64,000 nt of DNA from Paenalcaligenes suwonensis (lineage in GTDB: Bacteria; Pseudomonadota; Gammaproteobacteria; Burkholderiales; Burkholderiaceae_B). Below, one piece after another: positions 49,185 through 57,975 of the stretch (position 1 is the first letter of the stretch; every line of letters starts with the position of its first letter). Both the position numbers and the translations under genes were made by a program. Under the pieces are notes generated by a model. That model ran no database searches and was not told the DNA's origin. It worked only from the letters and a program-made list of their open reading frames with translations. The stretch is taken from NCBI RefSeq assembly GCF_011290505.1, contig NZ_JAANPV010000002.1, positions 62,001 through 126,000 on the forward strand. Reading direction: 5' to 3'.

Positions 49185-50300
49185 TCACCCACCTATGTAG
49201 CTCATTTCTACTTTATCGGCGCTACGCTCTACCGCACCGCGTATTTCAGAATAGCGATCTTGCCTAGCACGCCATGTACCGGCCAATAACCCCGCTAACA
49301 CATCGTCGGTAGCGCCGGCGCGCAAAGGCGCACGAATATCCACCCCCTTAGACGCAAACAAGCACAAGAAGAACCGCCCTTCTGGGGACAGGCGTATGCG
49401 AGAACAGTCACCACAGAAAGGTTGGGACACACTGGTAATCATCCCTACCTCGCCTGCTCCATCCAGATACCTATAGCGCCCCGCGACTTCGCCTTTGTAA
49501 TTCGCTTGCACAGGCTCTAGTGGGTAATGCTGATGTATGCGAGAAACGATCTCTGCCCCAGTGAGCACCTCTTTTAGATTCCAGCCATTGCTGTTACCCA
49601 CATCCATATATTCGATGAAACGCAAGATGTGCGGGGTATGCCTGAAGTATTCTGCCATGGGCACAATTTGGTCATCGTTTAAACCTTTGCGCACCACCAT
49701 ATTTACTTTGACGGGAAACAAGCCTTCAACGCTGGCCGTTTCTATGCCATCCAACACTTGTTTAACTGACACCTTACTGTCGCTAAGGTGCGCGAAACGA
49801 GCATCTTCCAAGGCATCTAAACTGACCGTCACACGTTGTAAGCCCGCTTGTTTTAAGGCACGAGCTTTAGCGGCCAACAAAGTGCCATTGGTGGTCATAG
49901 CCAGCTCTACCGGCTGTCCATCAACGGTGCGTAGTTGCGCCAACATGTGCACCAGATCTTCTATATGCCGACGCAATAATGGCTCGCCACCGGTTAAGCG
50001 TATTTTGCGCACACCCATGTTCACAGCCAAACTGGCCACACGGGTGATTTCCTCGAAACTCAACAACTGCTTTTGAGCCAAAAATTCGTGTTCAGGCCCA
50101 AAGATTTCCCGTGGCATACAGTAGGTGCAACGAAAATTACACTTATCTGTTACCGAAATACGCAGATCATGCAGCGGCCTTTGTAATTGATCCTGCACCC
50201 CGCTTTGCGCAAGGGGGATCACTCGTGGTGCCGCCTTGTTGAGTGGTTTGCTTGTCATGCTTGTTGTGTGCTGTGTAGTTTCTAGTAGGCTTTTATGCAT
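49185..50300 (-). CDS. moaA: GTP 3',8-cyclase
   Basis: Radical-SAM enzyme starting molybdopterin synthesis from GTP. 371 residues with a ~40-residue N-terminal extension; the start is supported by a strong GGAGGGG site. The N-terminal SAM cluster uses C54, C58 and C61 in DKCNFRCTYCMP, and the second C-terminal cluster uses PFCGDCSRIRLSPEGRFFLCLF. The protein ends with MSYIGG, the GG tail essential in MoaA. Upstream partner of mobA. Confidence 0.95.
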   Translation of the reverse strand: MHKSLLETTQHTTSMTSKPLNKAAPRVIPLAQSGVQDQLQRPLHDLRISVTDKCNFRCTYCMPREIFGPEHEFLAQKQLLSFEEITRVASLAVNMGVRKIRLTGGEPLLRRHIEDLVHMLAQLRTVDGQPVELAMTTNGTLLAAKARALKQAGLQRVTVSLDALEDARFAHLSDSKVSVKQVLDGIETASVEGLFPVKVNMVVRKGLNDDQIVPMAEYFRHTPHILRFIEYMDVGNSNGWNLKEVLTGAEIVSRIHQHYPLEPVQANYKGEVAGRYRYLDGAGEVGMITSVSQPFCGDCSRIRLSPEGRFFLCLFASKGVDIRAPLRAGATDDVLAGLLAGTWRARQDRYSEIRGAVERSADKVEMSYIGG

Positions 50301-50411
50301 TGCCCCTCCGCAGTACCGTAACGGAGAAATTACTTTATGGTTTCATTATCAGCCATCACACTGATAGTGAACCGCTTTTGCAGGGAAGTGTTGCGCATAC
50401 CGTTCGCAAGG

Positions 50412-51515
50412 CTACGATATAGCGGGCAACTTCTCCGTACCAAAGGCTTCGTCTAAGGACATCACCGTACCTATGCCTTCAGCCTGATAACCAATAAGCT
50501 GACTCATGTAACCACGGTAATCATCACCACGGATCAACGCCAAAAAGCGCTTAATCAGTTCGGACTCTAGAACATCTTTATGTACGGCAAAGAAGTAACG
50601 TTCACGGGCAATAGGGATAAAGTCCAGCCCACACCTACAGGCGGCTGTTTCCACTCCGAAGCCCACATCAGCCATATCACTTGCCACGTGCGCCGCTACT
50701 GCCATGTGTGTAAGCTCGGTGCTGTCATAGCCCTGAATATTGTTGGGGTCCAAATTCAGGTCTTGAATAATCAGCCCTAACAGATGACGGGTGCTAGACC
50801 CTATCTGCCGGTTCACAAATCGCACATCAGGACGCAACAAGTCTTCTACACCGCGCACCCCTTTAGGGTTGCCGTGCTGAACAAATAAGCCGGTATTACG
50901 ATCACTTAAAAAGATCAATTGATGCTGATCAGGCCGCAGCCAAGCACTGTAATGGTGTAAGGCTTGAGACTGGTACTTACCTAAAGGTACTTGGAAACCC
51001 GCAATATCGCACTCACGGCGTAGCAACGAGTTCAGCGCTTCTATCGCTGTACGGTAGCGTAGCTCTAAAGGCAGGTAAGACAAATCATTGGCTAAGCGCA
51101 TCAGCCCTTCTACTGCAAAACCATGGCTAGCATGTAAGCGCAAGCGCGGGGGTTCTGTCGCATATAAGCGGGCAAGCTCTTCTTGTAACTCGGATGCCAT
51201 ACTTTCTAGCATAGGCATTAATCGAGCATGCACACGGCGGTTTGCCCACAACAAACGCTTGGCAAATTGTGTCAGGGTTGTCCCTTGCCTACGCGATGTT
51301 TCAATAAGGGTAGCTTGGAACTGTTGCTCGGCCTGACGCAACACCCCCCACGCATGTCTATACGAGAGTGAACAGGCCTTGGCCGCCCCCGTAATATTTC
51401 CGGTGCTTTCGATGGCGCCCAATAAATTCAACACATCGCCTAATTTATAGGCGACGCCATCATGGTTTTCCAATACCCATTCGGCCTCAATTTGGGCCTT
51501 AAATTGGTTGCTCAT
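50412..51515 (-). CDS. fdsR: ModE-type HTH regulator with periplasmic-binding-like domain, FdsR-like
   Basis: 367 residues. The N-terminal winged helix-turn-helix resembles ModE (LLGAIESTGNITGAAKACSLSYRHAWGVLRQAE, about 28-60; TLTQFAKRLL), and residues ~120-360 form a substrate-binding domain (RLRLHASHGFAVEGLM, FVNRQIGSSTRHLLGLIIQ, DMADVGFGVETAACRCGLDFIPI) as in molybdate- or tungstate-binding proteins. Divergent from the formate dehydrogenase operon across ~200 AT-rich bases with a large palindrome. By position it corresponds to the fds regulator described in Cupriavidus necator; naming rests on context. Ligand unproved; molybdate or formate are candidates. Confidence 0.75.
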   Translation of the reverse strand: MSNQFKAQIEAEWVLENHDGVAYKLGDVLNLLGAIESTGNITGAAKACSLSYRHAWGVLRQAEQQFQATLIETSRRQGTTLTQFAKRLLWANRRVHARLMPMLESMASELQEELARLYATEPPRLRLHASHGFAVEGLMRLANDLSYLPLELRYRTAIEALNSLLRRECDIAGFQVPLGKYQSQALHHYSAWLRPDQHQLIFLSDRNTGLFVQHGNPKGVRGVEDLLRPDVRFVNRQIGSSTRHLLGLIIQDLNLDPNNIQGYDSTELTHMAVAAHVASDMADVGFGVETAACRCGLDFIPIARERYFFAVHKDVLESELIKRFLALIRGDDYRGYMSQLIGYQAEGIGTVMSLDEAFGTEKLPAIS

Positions 51516-51559
51516 CTACTGTCCTTTTGATGAGTAGTAACCCTTAATTATGTAATTTA

Positions 51560-51587
51560 TTGCATATTACGCTTGTTTAATATGCAA
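51560..51587. promoter_or_regulatory. 28-base palindrome, candidate FdsR operator
   Basis: TTGCATATT and AATATGCAA are perfect 9-bp inverted arms around a 10-base centre, 45 bases upstream of the fdsR-like start and just before the fds promoter. A further related half (TATGCAA) occurs at 51649-51655. Confidence 0.65.
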
Positions 51588-51598
51588 GTGTTTTCCTA

Positions 51599-51634
51599 TT
51601 GATATATTTGTGTTTGCTTTGTAGATTAAGGAAA
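51599..51634 (+). promoter_or_regulatory. Candidate sigma-70 promoter of the fds operon
   Basis: TTGATA (51599-51604) and TAGATT (51622-51627) are 17 bases apart, about 80 bases before fdsG and 12 bases after the palindrome. Confidence 0.5.
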
Positions 51635-51713
51635 AACATTATTTATATTATGCAAATAAATTCATATAAGCAACCTCAGAATACCCAAATTCTGACGTTT
51701 TAGGATGTACGCC

Positions 51714-52220
51714 ATGCATATCCCCTCCCATGTCAGTCAGTTTGATCCTGCTGACGGCCAGTATCAGGCAATTGTGGATGCAGCCATCGCTGCCCACGCC
51801 CATAAAAAGGGTAATCTGCTGCCCATCCTTCACCATGTACAGGATGAGATCGGTTACCTACCAGATAACGTTGTGGTGCTTGTTGCCCGCGCGCTGAACC
51901 TGTCGCGCGCCGAAGTACACGGTGTGATCACGTTCTACAGCCATTTCCGCCAGAAACCTGCCGGTAAACACGTGCTGGAAGTCTGTATGGCCGAGGCCTG
52001 TCAGGCCATGCGTAGCGAAGCCTTGGCTGAGCACGCTCGTCAAACACTTTCCTGTGATTTCCACCAGACGTCGCCTAATGGCGAAGTCACGCTTGAGCCC
52101 GTGTATTGCTTGGGCCTCTGTGCGCAGTCTCCAGCAGTAATGCTGGATGGAAAACCGCACGCGCGTATGAGCCCAGATCGTCTGGATGCGCTGCTTGCTA
52201 AGGAAGGAGTACAAAAATGA
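51714..52220 (+). CDS. fdsG: NAD-dependent formate dehydrogenase gamma subunit (NuoE-like)
   Basis: 168 residues from MHIPSHVSQFDPADGQ; this ATG is chosen because AGGA lies 8 bases upstream, and one three codons earlier would overlap that site. Thioredoxin-like [2Fe-2S] protein: cluster cysteines C91, C96, C132 and C136 (VCMAEAC and VYCLGLC), preceded by the helical LLPILHHVQDEIGYLP. Passes electrons within the soluble Fds complex. Overlaps fdsB by 4 bases. Confidence 0.94.
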   Translation: MHIPSHVSQFDPADGQYQAIVDAAIAAHAHKKGNLLPILHHVQDEIGYLPDNVVVLVARALNLSRAEVHGVITFYSHFRQKPAGKHVLEVCMAEACQAMRSEALAEHARQTLSCDFHQTSPNGEVTLEPVYCLGLCAQSPAVMLDGKPHARMSPDRLDALLAKEGVQK

Positions 52221-53788
52221 GTACAGCACCATTACGAATTTATGTACCCGCCGACACAGCCGCCATCGCCATGGGTGCCGATGAGGTAGTTGCAGCCATT
52301 CAGCAACAGGCTGCTGAAAAAAATATAGACATTGATCTGGTACGCAACGGCTCGCGTGGCATGTTGTGGCTAGAGCCTTTAGTGGAAGTAAGCACGCCCG
52401 AAGGTCGCGTTGCGTTTGGTCCTGTTACGCCTGACGATGTCGCCAGCTTATTTGCTGCCGAATGGAAAACACACCCACTGTGCCACGGCCTAACCGAAGA
52501 AATTCCTTACCTGAAAAATCAGGAACGCCTGACCTTTGCTCGCGTTGGGGTAATTGATCCACTGAACTTGGATGAATACCAAGCACATGGCGGCTTTGAG
52601 GGGTTGAAACGCGCCCTGCAAATGGCCCCTGCCGAGATTGTCAAAATGGTGACAGACTCTGGCCTGCGTGGTCGTGGTGGTGCGGCCTTCCCTACCGGTA
52701 TCAAGTGGAATACGGTACTTAACGCCAAAGCTGACCAAAAATACATAGTCTGTAACGCCGACGAAGGTGACTCGGGTACGTTTTCTGACCGTCTGTTAAT
52801 GGAAGGTGACCCCTGTACCCTGATTGAAGGTATGGCCATTGCTGGTTTGGCGGTAGAAGCCACCTCCGGTTATATCTACGTGCGTTCAGAATACCCATTG
52901 GCGATTCAAGCCCTAGACCACGCCATCAAACGCGCCTATGAGGCGGGCTGGTTAGGCAACAATATTGCTGGCAGCGGCAAAACCTTTGACCTAGAAGTAC
53001 GTAAAGGCGCTGGCGCGTATATTTGCGGTGAAGAAACCTCCTTACTAGAAAGCTTAGAAGGTAAACGTGGGGTGATTCGTTTCAAACCCCCTCTGCCTGC
53101 GCTGCAAGGTTTCTTGGGTAAACCTACCGTGGTGAACAACGTTATTTCGTTGGCCTCTGTACCTACTATTTTGGCTAAAGGCGGCGAATACTACCGTGAC
53201 TACGGTATGGGCAGATCACGTGGTACCTTGGCCTTCCAGTTAACCGGCAACCTAAAACAAGGCGGTCTGGTTGAAAAAGCCTTTGGTATTACGTTGCGTG
53301 AACTGCTGTATGACTACGGCGGTGGTTCTGCTAGCGGCCTACCGTTGCGTGCTGCTCAAGTAGGCGGCCCATTGGGTGCGTACCTGCCTGAAAAACACTG
53401 GGATGTACCCATGGATTACGAGGCTTATGCAGCCGTATCCGCCATGGTAGGTCACGGTGGTATTGTGGCCTTCGATGAATCCGTCGATATGGGTCACATG
53501 GCCGAATACGCCATGAAATTCTGTGCTATCGAATCCTGTGGTAAATGCACCCCCTGTAGGGTGGGTTCTACGCGTGGCGTAGAAGTGATTCAAAAAATCC
53601 GCCGCAACGAGAAACGCGAAGACAACGTAGAACTGCTGCGCGACCTGTGCGACACCATGCTTGCTGGTTCGTTGTGTGCACTAGGCGGCATGGCCCCTGT
53701 GCCTGTGCTATCAGCGCTTGAGCACTTCCCCACCGACTTTGGTCTGGAAACCAAGGCCTCTGCCGACGCCAGTCAGCAACCCGCCTAA
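52217..53788 (+). CDS. fdsB: NAD-dependent formate dehydrogenase beta subunit (NuoF-like)
   Basis: 523 residues. Diaphorase subunit that reduces NAD. The N-terminal ~110 residues are a thioredoxin-like domain without cluster cysteines. The FMN/NADH part follows: SGLRGRGGAAFPTGIKW, CNADEGDSGTFSDR, and GAGAYICGEETSLLESLEG. The C-terminal [4Fe-4S] site uses C441, C444, C447 (ESCGKCTPCR) and C487 (GSLCALGG). The stop codon TAA is part of the fdsA ribosome site (TAAGGAG). Confidence 0.95.
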   Translation: MSTAPLRIYVPADTAAIAMGADEVVAAIQQQAAEKNIDIDLVRNGSRGMLWLEPLVEVSTPEGRVAFGPVTPDDVASLFAAEWKTHPLCHGLTEEIPYLKNQERLTFARVGVIDPLNLDEYQAHGGFEGLKRALQMAPAEIVKMVTDSGLRGRGGAAFPTGIKWNTVLNAKADQKYIVCNADEGDSGTFSDRLLMEGDPCTLIEGMAIAGLAVEATSGYIYVRSEYPLAIQALDHAIKRAYEAGWLGNNIAGSGKTFDLEVRKGAGAYICGEETSLLESLEGKRGVIRFKPPLPALQGFLGKPTVVNNVISLASVPTILAKGGEYYRDYGMGRSRGTLAFQLTGNLKQGGLVEKAFGITLRELLYDYGGGSASGLPLRAAQVGGPLGAYLPEKHWDVPMDYEAYAAVSAMVGHGGIVAFDESVDMGHMAEYAMKFCAIESCGKCTPCRVGSTRGVEVIQKIRRNEKREDNVELLRDLCDTMLAGSLCALGGMAPVPVLSALEHFPTDFGLETKASADASQQPA

Positions 53789-53798
53789 GGAGCCCACT

Positions 53799-56732
53799 AT
53801 GCTAGAAACTGTTGCCGTACGCGAACGCGATCTAGGGACTCCGGCATCCCTAAGCACCACCATGATCGAACTGACCATTGATGGTCAAACCGTGGTGGTT
53901 CCTGAAGGCACATCAGTCATGCGCGCTGCTGCCTTAGGTGGCATCAACATTCCTAAACTGTGTGCGTCGGACATGCTAGAGCCTTTTGGCTCCTGCCGCG
54001 TATGTTTGGTTGAGATTGAAGGCCGCCGCGGTACCCCAGCATCGTGTACTACACCTGCCGAAGCCGGCATGGTGGTCACGACTGAAAACGAACGCCTGAA
54101 CAAACTGCGCAAAAACGTGGTGGAGCTGTACGTATCGGATCACCCACTAGATTGCTTGATGTGCCCAGCTAACGGTAATTGCGAACTGCAAGACACCGTT
54201 GGTGTGGTAGGCCTGCGTAACGTACGTTACGGCTTTGAAGGTGCTACACACGTACACGAAAGCAAAGACACCTCTAACCCCTACTTCACCTACGACTCCT
54301 CGCACTGTATTGTGTGTAGCCGCTGCGTGCGTGCTTGTGAGCAGGTTCAAGGTACGTTTGCGCTTACCGTTGAAGGCCGCGGGTTTGACTCCCGTATTGC
54401 AGCGGGCCAAAGCGACAACTTCATCGACAGTGACTGTGTGTCCTGTGGTGCTTGTGTGCAAGCTTGCCCTACCTCTGCCTTGATGGAAAACTCGGTTATC
54501 GATTTGGGCCAACCTGAACACGCTGTAATCACTACCTGTGCTTACTGTGGTGTGGGCTGTGGTTTCAAAGCCGAAATGAAAGGCGAAGAAGTCATCCGCA
54601 TGGTGCCGTGGAAAGACGGTAAAGCCAACCGTGGTCACTCTTGTGTGAAAGGCCGTTTTGCCTTTGGCTATGCCACACACGCCGACCGTATTTTGAAACC
54701 CATGATCCGTAAAAGCATTCAAGATGCATGGACCGAAGTGTCATGGGAAGAGGCGCTCAACTACGCCGCATCAGAAATTCGCCGTATCCAAGACAAATAC
54801 GGCCGTGACTCTGTAGGGGGCATTACCTCCTCACGTTGTACCAACGAAGAAACCTACTTGGTTCAGAAACTGGTACGTGCCGCATTCGGTACCAACAACG
54901 TGGATACCTGCGCTCGTGTGTGTCACTCACCTACCGGCTATGGGCTGAAACAAACCCTAGGCGAGTCGGCAGGTACACAAACCTTTGACTCCGTCATGCA
55001 CACAGACGTGGTCATTGTGATTGGTGCTAACCCAAGCGATGCTCACCCTGTGTTTGCATCACGCTTGAAGCGTCGTATACGTGAAGGCGCACGCCTGATC
55101 GTGATCGACCCTCGCGCAACTGAGCTGGTAAGCTCGCCACACATCAAGGCAGACTACCACTTGCCTCTACGTCCCGGTACCAACACCGCCATGCTGACAG
55201 CCTTGGCACACGTGATTGCCACCGAAGGCCTAATCGCTGAAGAGTTTGTACGCGAGCGCTGTGAAGACCAATCCTTTAACGACTGGCGTGAGTTTGTTAG
55301 CCGTCCCGAGAACTCCCCAGAAGCCACCGAAGAAATCACCGGTGTGGCGGCGCATCTGGTACGTGGTGCTGCACGCTTGTACGCCACAGGCGGCAATGGC
55401 TCCATTTACTACGGTCTGGGTGTAACCGAGCACAGCCAAGGTTCTACAACCGTGATGGCTATTGCCAACTTGGCAATGGCAACTGCCAACATTGGCCGCG
55501 AAGGTGTGGGCGTGAACCCGCTGCGTGGTCAGAACAACGTGCAAGGTTCGTGTGACATGGGCTCCTTCCCACACGAGTTGCCTGGCTACCGTCACATTTC
55601 CAACAATGAAGCTCGTAGCGAGTTTGAACAAGAATGGGGCGTCACCCTACAGCCTGAGCCAGGCCTACGCATTCCTAACATGTTTGATGCGGCACTTAGC
55701 GGCTCATTCAAAGGTTTGTACTGCCAAGGTGAAGACATTGTTCAGTCTGACCCCGATACCCAGCACGTTGCTGCGGCATTGGCCTCGATGGAGTGCATCA
55801 TCGTTCAAGACTTGTTCCTGAACGAAACCGCTAAATACGCCCACGTGTTCTTGCCCGGCTCTTCCTTTATGGAAAAAGACGGCACCTTCACTAACGCCGA
55901 GCGTCGTATTTCGCGTGTACGTAAAGTAATGGAACCCAAAAACGGTATGGCCGATTGGGAAGTTACCTGCGCATTGTCCAATGCTTTGGGTTACCCCATG
56001 CTGTACAACCACCCACGCGAAATCATGGATGAAATCGCACGCCTGACACCTACCTTCACCGGTGTGTCGTACCAACGCATTGACGAACTGGGCGGCAGCG
56101 TACAGTGGCCATGTAACGAAGAAGCGCCAGAAGGCACCCCAACCATGCACATAGACGAATTTGTGCGCGGTAAAGGTAAGTTCATCATTACGCAGTACGT
56201 GCCCACAGACGAACGTAGTACGCGCAAATTCCCCTTGCTGCTAACTACCGGCCGTATCTTGTCGCAGTACAACGTGGGTGCTCAAACCCGCCGTACCGCA
56301 AACGTGGCATGGCACAAAGAAGATATCCTAGAGCTGCACCCACACGACGCCGAGGACCGTGGCGTTCGCACGGGCGACTACGTAGCAGTGAAAAGCCGTG
56401 CGGGCGAAACCGTACTGCGTGCCACCGTTACCTCGCGTATGCAACCGGGCGTGGTCTACACCACCTTCCACTTCCCAGAATCGGGTGCCAACGTGGTGAC
56501 CACTGACAGCTCTGACTGGGCCACTAACTGCCCAGAGTACAAAGTCACAGCGGTACAAATCAGTAAGGTAACGTCTGGCCAAGTCTCAGACTGGCAATCT
56601 CGCTGGTCACGCTTTAACGAAATTCAGCAACAATTGCTGGACGAAGCTAGAGCACCAGAGGCAGAAGAAAGTGTTGCTGCGGCAGCACCTGTCAGCCAAG
56701 ACAAAAAACCTGCACTGAGTACCCAGAGCTAA
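53799..56732 (+). CDS. fdsA: NAD-dependent formate dehydrogenase alpha subunit (molybdenum catalytic)
   Basis: 977 residues from MLETVAVRERDLG, with AAGGAG upstream. Oxidises formate to CO2. The NuoG-like N-terminus has a [2Fe-2S] site (C55, C66, C69, C83), an HxxxC site (H115, C119, C122, C128), and two ferredoxin clusters (C170/173/176/180; C213/216/219/223). The Mo-bisPGD part has a [4Fe-4S] site (C247, C250, C254, C282) and the active-site C375-H376 in CARVCHSPT, with cysteine rather than selenocysteine as metal ligand. The guanine-dinucleotide cofactor fits the adjacent mobA. A short Ala/Glu-rich tail ends the protein. Confidence 0.96.
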   Translation: MLETVAVRERDLGTPASLSTTMIELTIDGQTVVVPEGTSVMRAAALGGINIPKLCASDMLEPFGSCRVCLVEIEGRRGTPASCTTPAEAGMVVTTENERLNKLRKNVVELYVSDHPLDCLMCPANGNCELQDTVGVVGLRNVRYGFEGATHVHESKDTSNPYFTYDSSHCIVCSRCVRACEQVQGTFALTVEGRGFDSRIAAGQSDNFIDSDCVSCGACVQACPTSALMENSVIDLGQPEHAVITTCAYCGVGCGFKAEMKGEEVIRMVPWKDGKANRGHSCVKGRFAFGYATHADRILKPMIRKSIQDAWTEVSWEEALNYAASEIRRIQDKYGRDSVGGITSSRCTNEETYLVQKLVRAAFGTNNVDTCARVCHSPTGYGLKQTLGESAGTQTFDSVMHTDVVIVIGANPSDAHPVFASRLKRRIREGARLIVIDPRATELVSSPHIKADYHLPLRPGTNTAMLTALAHVIATEGLIAEEFVRERCEDQSFNDWREFVSRPENSPEATEEITGVAAHLVRGAARLYATGGNGSIYYGLGVTEHSQGSTTVMAIANLAMATANIGREGVGVNPLRGQNNVQGSCDMGSFPHELPGYRHISNNEARSEFEQEWGVTLQPEPGLRIPNMFDAALSGSFKGLYCQGEDIVQSDPDTQHVAAALASMECIIVQDLFLNETAKYAHVFLPGSSFMEKDGTFTNAERRISRVRKVMEPKNGMADWEVTCALSNALGYPMLYNHPREIMDEIARLTPTFTGVSYQRIDELGGSVQWPCNEEAPEGTPTMHIDEFVRGKGKFIITQYVPTDERSTRKFPLLLTTGRILSQYNVGAQTRRTANVAWHKEDILELHPHDAEDRGVRTGDYVAVKSRAGETVLRATVTSRMQPGVVYTTFHFPESGANVVTTDSSDWATNCPEYKVTAVQISKVTSGQVSDWQSRWSRFNEIQQQLLDEARAPEAEESVAAAAPVSQDKKPALSTQS

Positions 56733-56746
56733 TCGCGGGAGGCGTC

Positions 56747-57595
56747 ATGCTTACGGATGAATGCATCTCGCTACCTCAGACCGAAGAGGGTCTGGCAACA
56801 TTTCACATCGTGCGGTGCGAGACACCCAGTCTTGCGCTGCACGAGATGCCAGACCTCATCGCCCAAGAGGTGCCTATTGCACTGCAGTTCAATGGCATTA
56901 GCCACGCTGTACTGCTGGGCACCCCCTTGGACCTAGAGGACTTAGCCGTAGGCTTTTCCTATACCGAAGGCATCGTACGCACACACAGTGATATTTACGA
57001 TGTACAAGTGCAGCACAGCCCTGACGGTATCGTGATTGATCTCGATATCGCTAGCGCCTGTTTGCAACAGCTAAAACTGCGCAGACGGCAGTTGGCTGGC
57101 CGTACTGGCTGCGGCTTGTGTGGATTGGAAAGCTTACAAGACGTGAAACGCGCGTTACCTGCACTGCCTGAACCTTTCTACAATGTGGCACCAGCCGCTG
57201 TAGCGAAGGCATTGCATCAACTACGTCAACAGCAAGTGCTGCACCAAAAAACCGGTGCAACACATGCTGCAGCGCTGGCTAATCAAGCAGGAGAGATTCA
57301 AGTTATTCGTGAGGATGTAGGCAGGCACAATGCGCTAGACAAGCTTATTGGCCACCTGCTGCGTCATGATGCGTTGGCAACAGCGGCACAAAGTCTGGCT
57401 CTGGTATCCAGCCGAGCCAGCTTTGAGATGGTGCAAAAAACAGCCGCAGCCGGTATTCCTACCTTGGTTGCAGTGTCCGCACCCACTACCCTTGCCACAC
57501 AACTCGCCAAAGAGCTCAACCTATTGCTCATAGGTTTTGGACGTGAACAGCATTTCAATGTTTACAGTCACCCACACCGTTTAACTTCTTTTTAA
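56747..57595 (+). CDS. fdhD: Formate dehydrogenase accessory sulfurtransferase
   Basis: 282 residues (called FdsC in fds operons). Transfers sulfur to the molybdenum cofactor before insertion into FdsA. The active cysteine loop is C122 and C125 in RTGCGLCGLESL; also present are EDLAVGFSYTEGIV, REDVGRHNALDKLIG and SSRASFEMVQKTAAAGI. GGGAGG lies upstream. Between fdsA (14 bp) and fdsD (16 bp). Confidence 0.95.
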   Translation: MLTDECISLPQTEEGLATFHIVRCETPSLALHEMPDLIAQEVPIALQFNGISHAVLLGTPLDLEDLAVGFSYTEGIVRTHSDIYDVQVQHSPDGIVIDLDIASACLQQLKLRRRQLAGRTGCGLCGLESLQDVKRALPALPEPFYNVAPAAVAKALHQLRQQQVLHQKTGATHAAALANQAGEIQVIREDVGRHNALDKLIGHLLRHDALATAAQSLALVSSRASFEMVQKTAAAGIPTLVAVSAPTTLATQLAKELNLLLIGFGREQHFNVYSHPHRLTSF

Positions 57596-57611
57596 TTTTG
57601 GGCGATAGAGT

Positions 57612-57869
57612 ATGAAAAGTAAAAGCCTGATACCGATGATCAATCGCATAGGAACTTTTTTTGAGTCTCAACCTAACCGTGAAGAGTCTCTAGAAGGTAT
57701 TGCCAATCACATCCGCTTGTTTTGGGATCCCCGCATGCGGCAGTCGCTGTATAGCTACGTAGATCAACACCCTGATGGCAAAAGTGACGAGGGCGAACTT
57801 TCTGCCATTGTTATGGAGTCAATTACCCGCTACAGGACCAAACTGGATCCTGCCGCACTGACCGCCTGA
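57612..57869 (+). CDS. fdsD: Formate dehydrogenase delta subunit
   Basis: 85 residues, a small helical protein with the family features MINRIGTFFESQP, ANHIRLFWDPRMRQSLYSYV and the C-terminal AIVMESITRYR. FdsD is required for activity of the FdsABG complex in related enzymes, probably with FdsC at cofactor loading. Last gene of fdsGBACD, the same order as in Cupriavidus necator. Confidence 0.93.
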   Translation: MKSKSLIPMINRIGTFFESQPNREESLEGIANHIRLFWDPRMRQSLYSYVDQHPDGKSDEGELSAIVMESITRYRTKLDPAALTA

Positions 57870-57886
57870 GCTGTTTGTATTACCTA

Positions 57887-57908
57887 GCCGGGGCACTCAT
57901 CCCCCGGC
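57887..57908 (+). other. GC hairpin between fdsD and OFA transporter gene
   Basis: GCCGGGG and CCCCGGC form a 7-bp stem with an 8-base loop. No T-run follows, so it is more likely a processing or stability element than a terminator, and transport genes may be partly co-transcribed with fds. Confidence 0.5.
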
Positions 57909-57975
57909 AACCCTCCTCTTAAAAACAATAGTACGAAACGCCTATTACAAGCATAAGGCGCATAAGGAGACAAAC

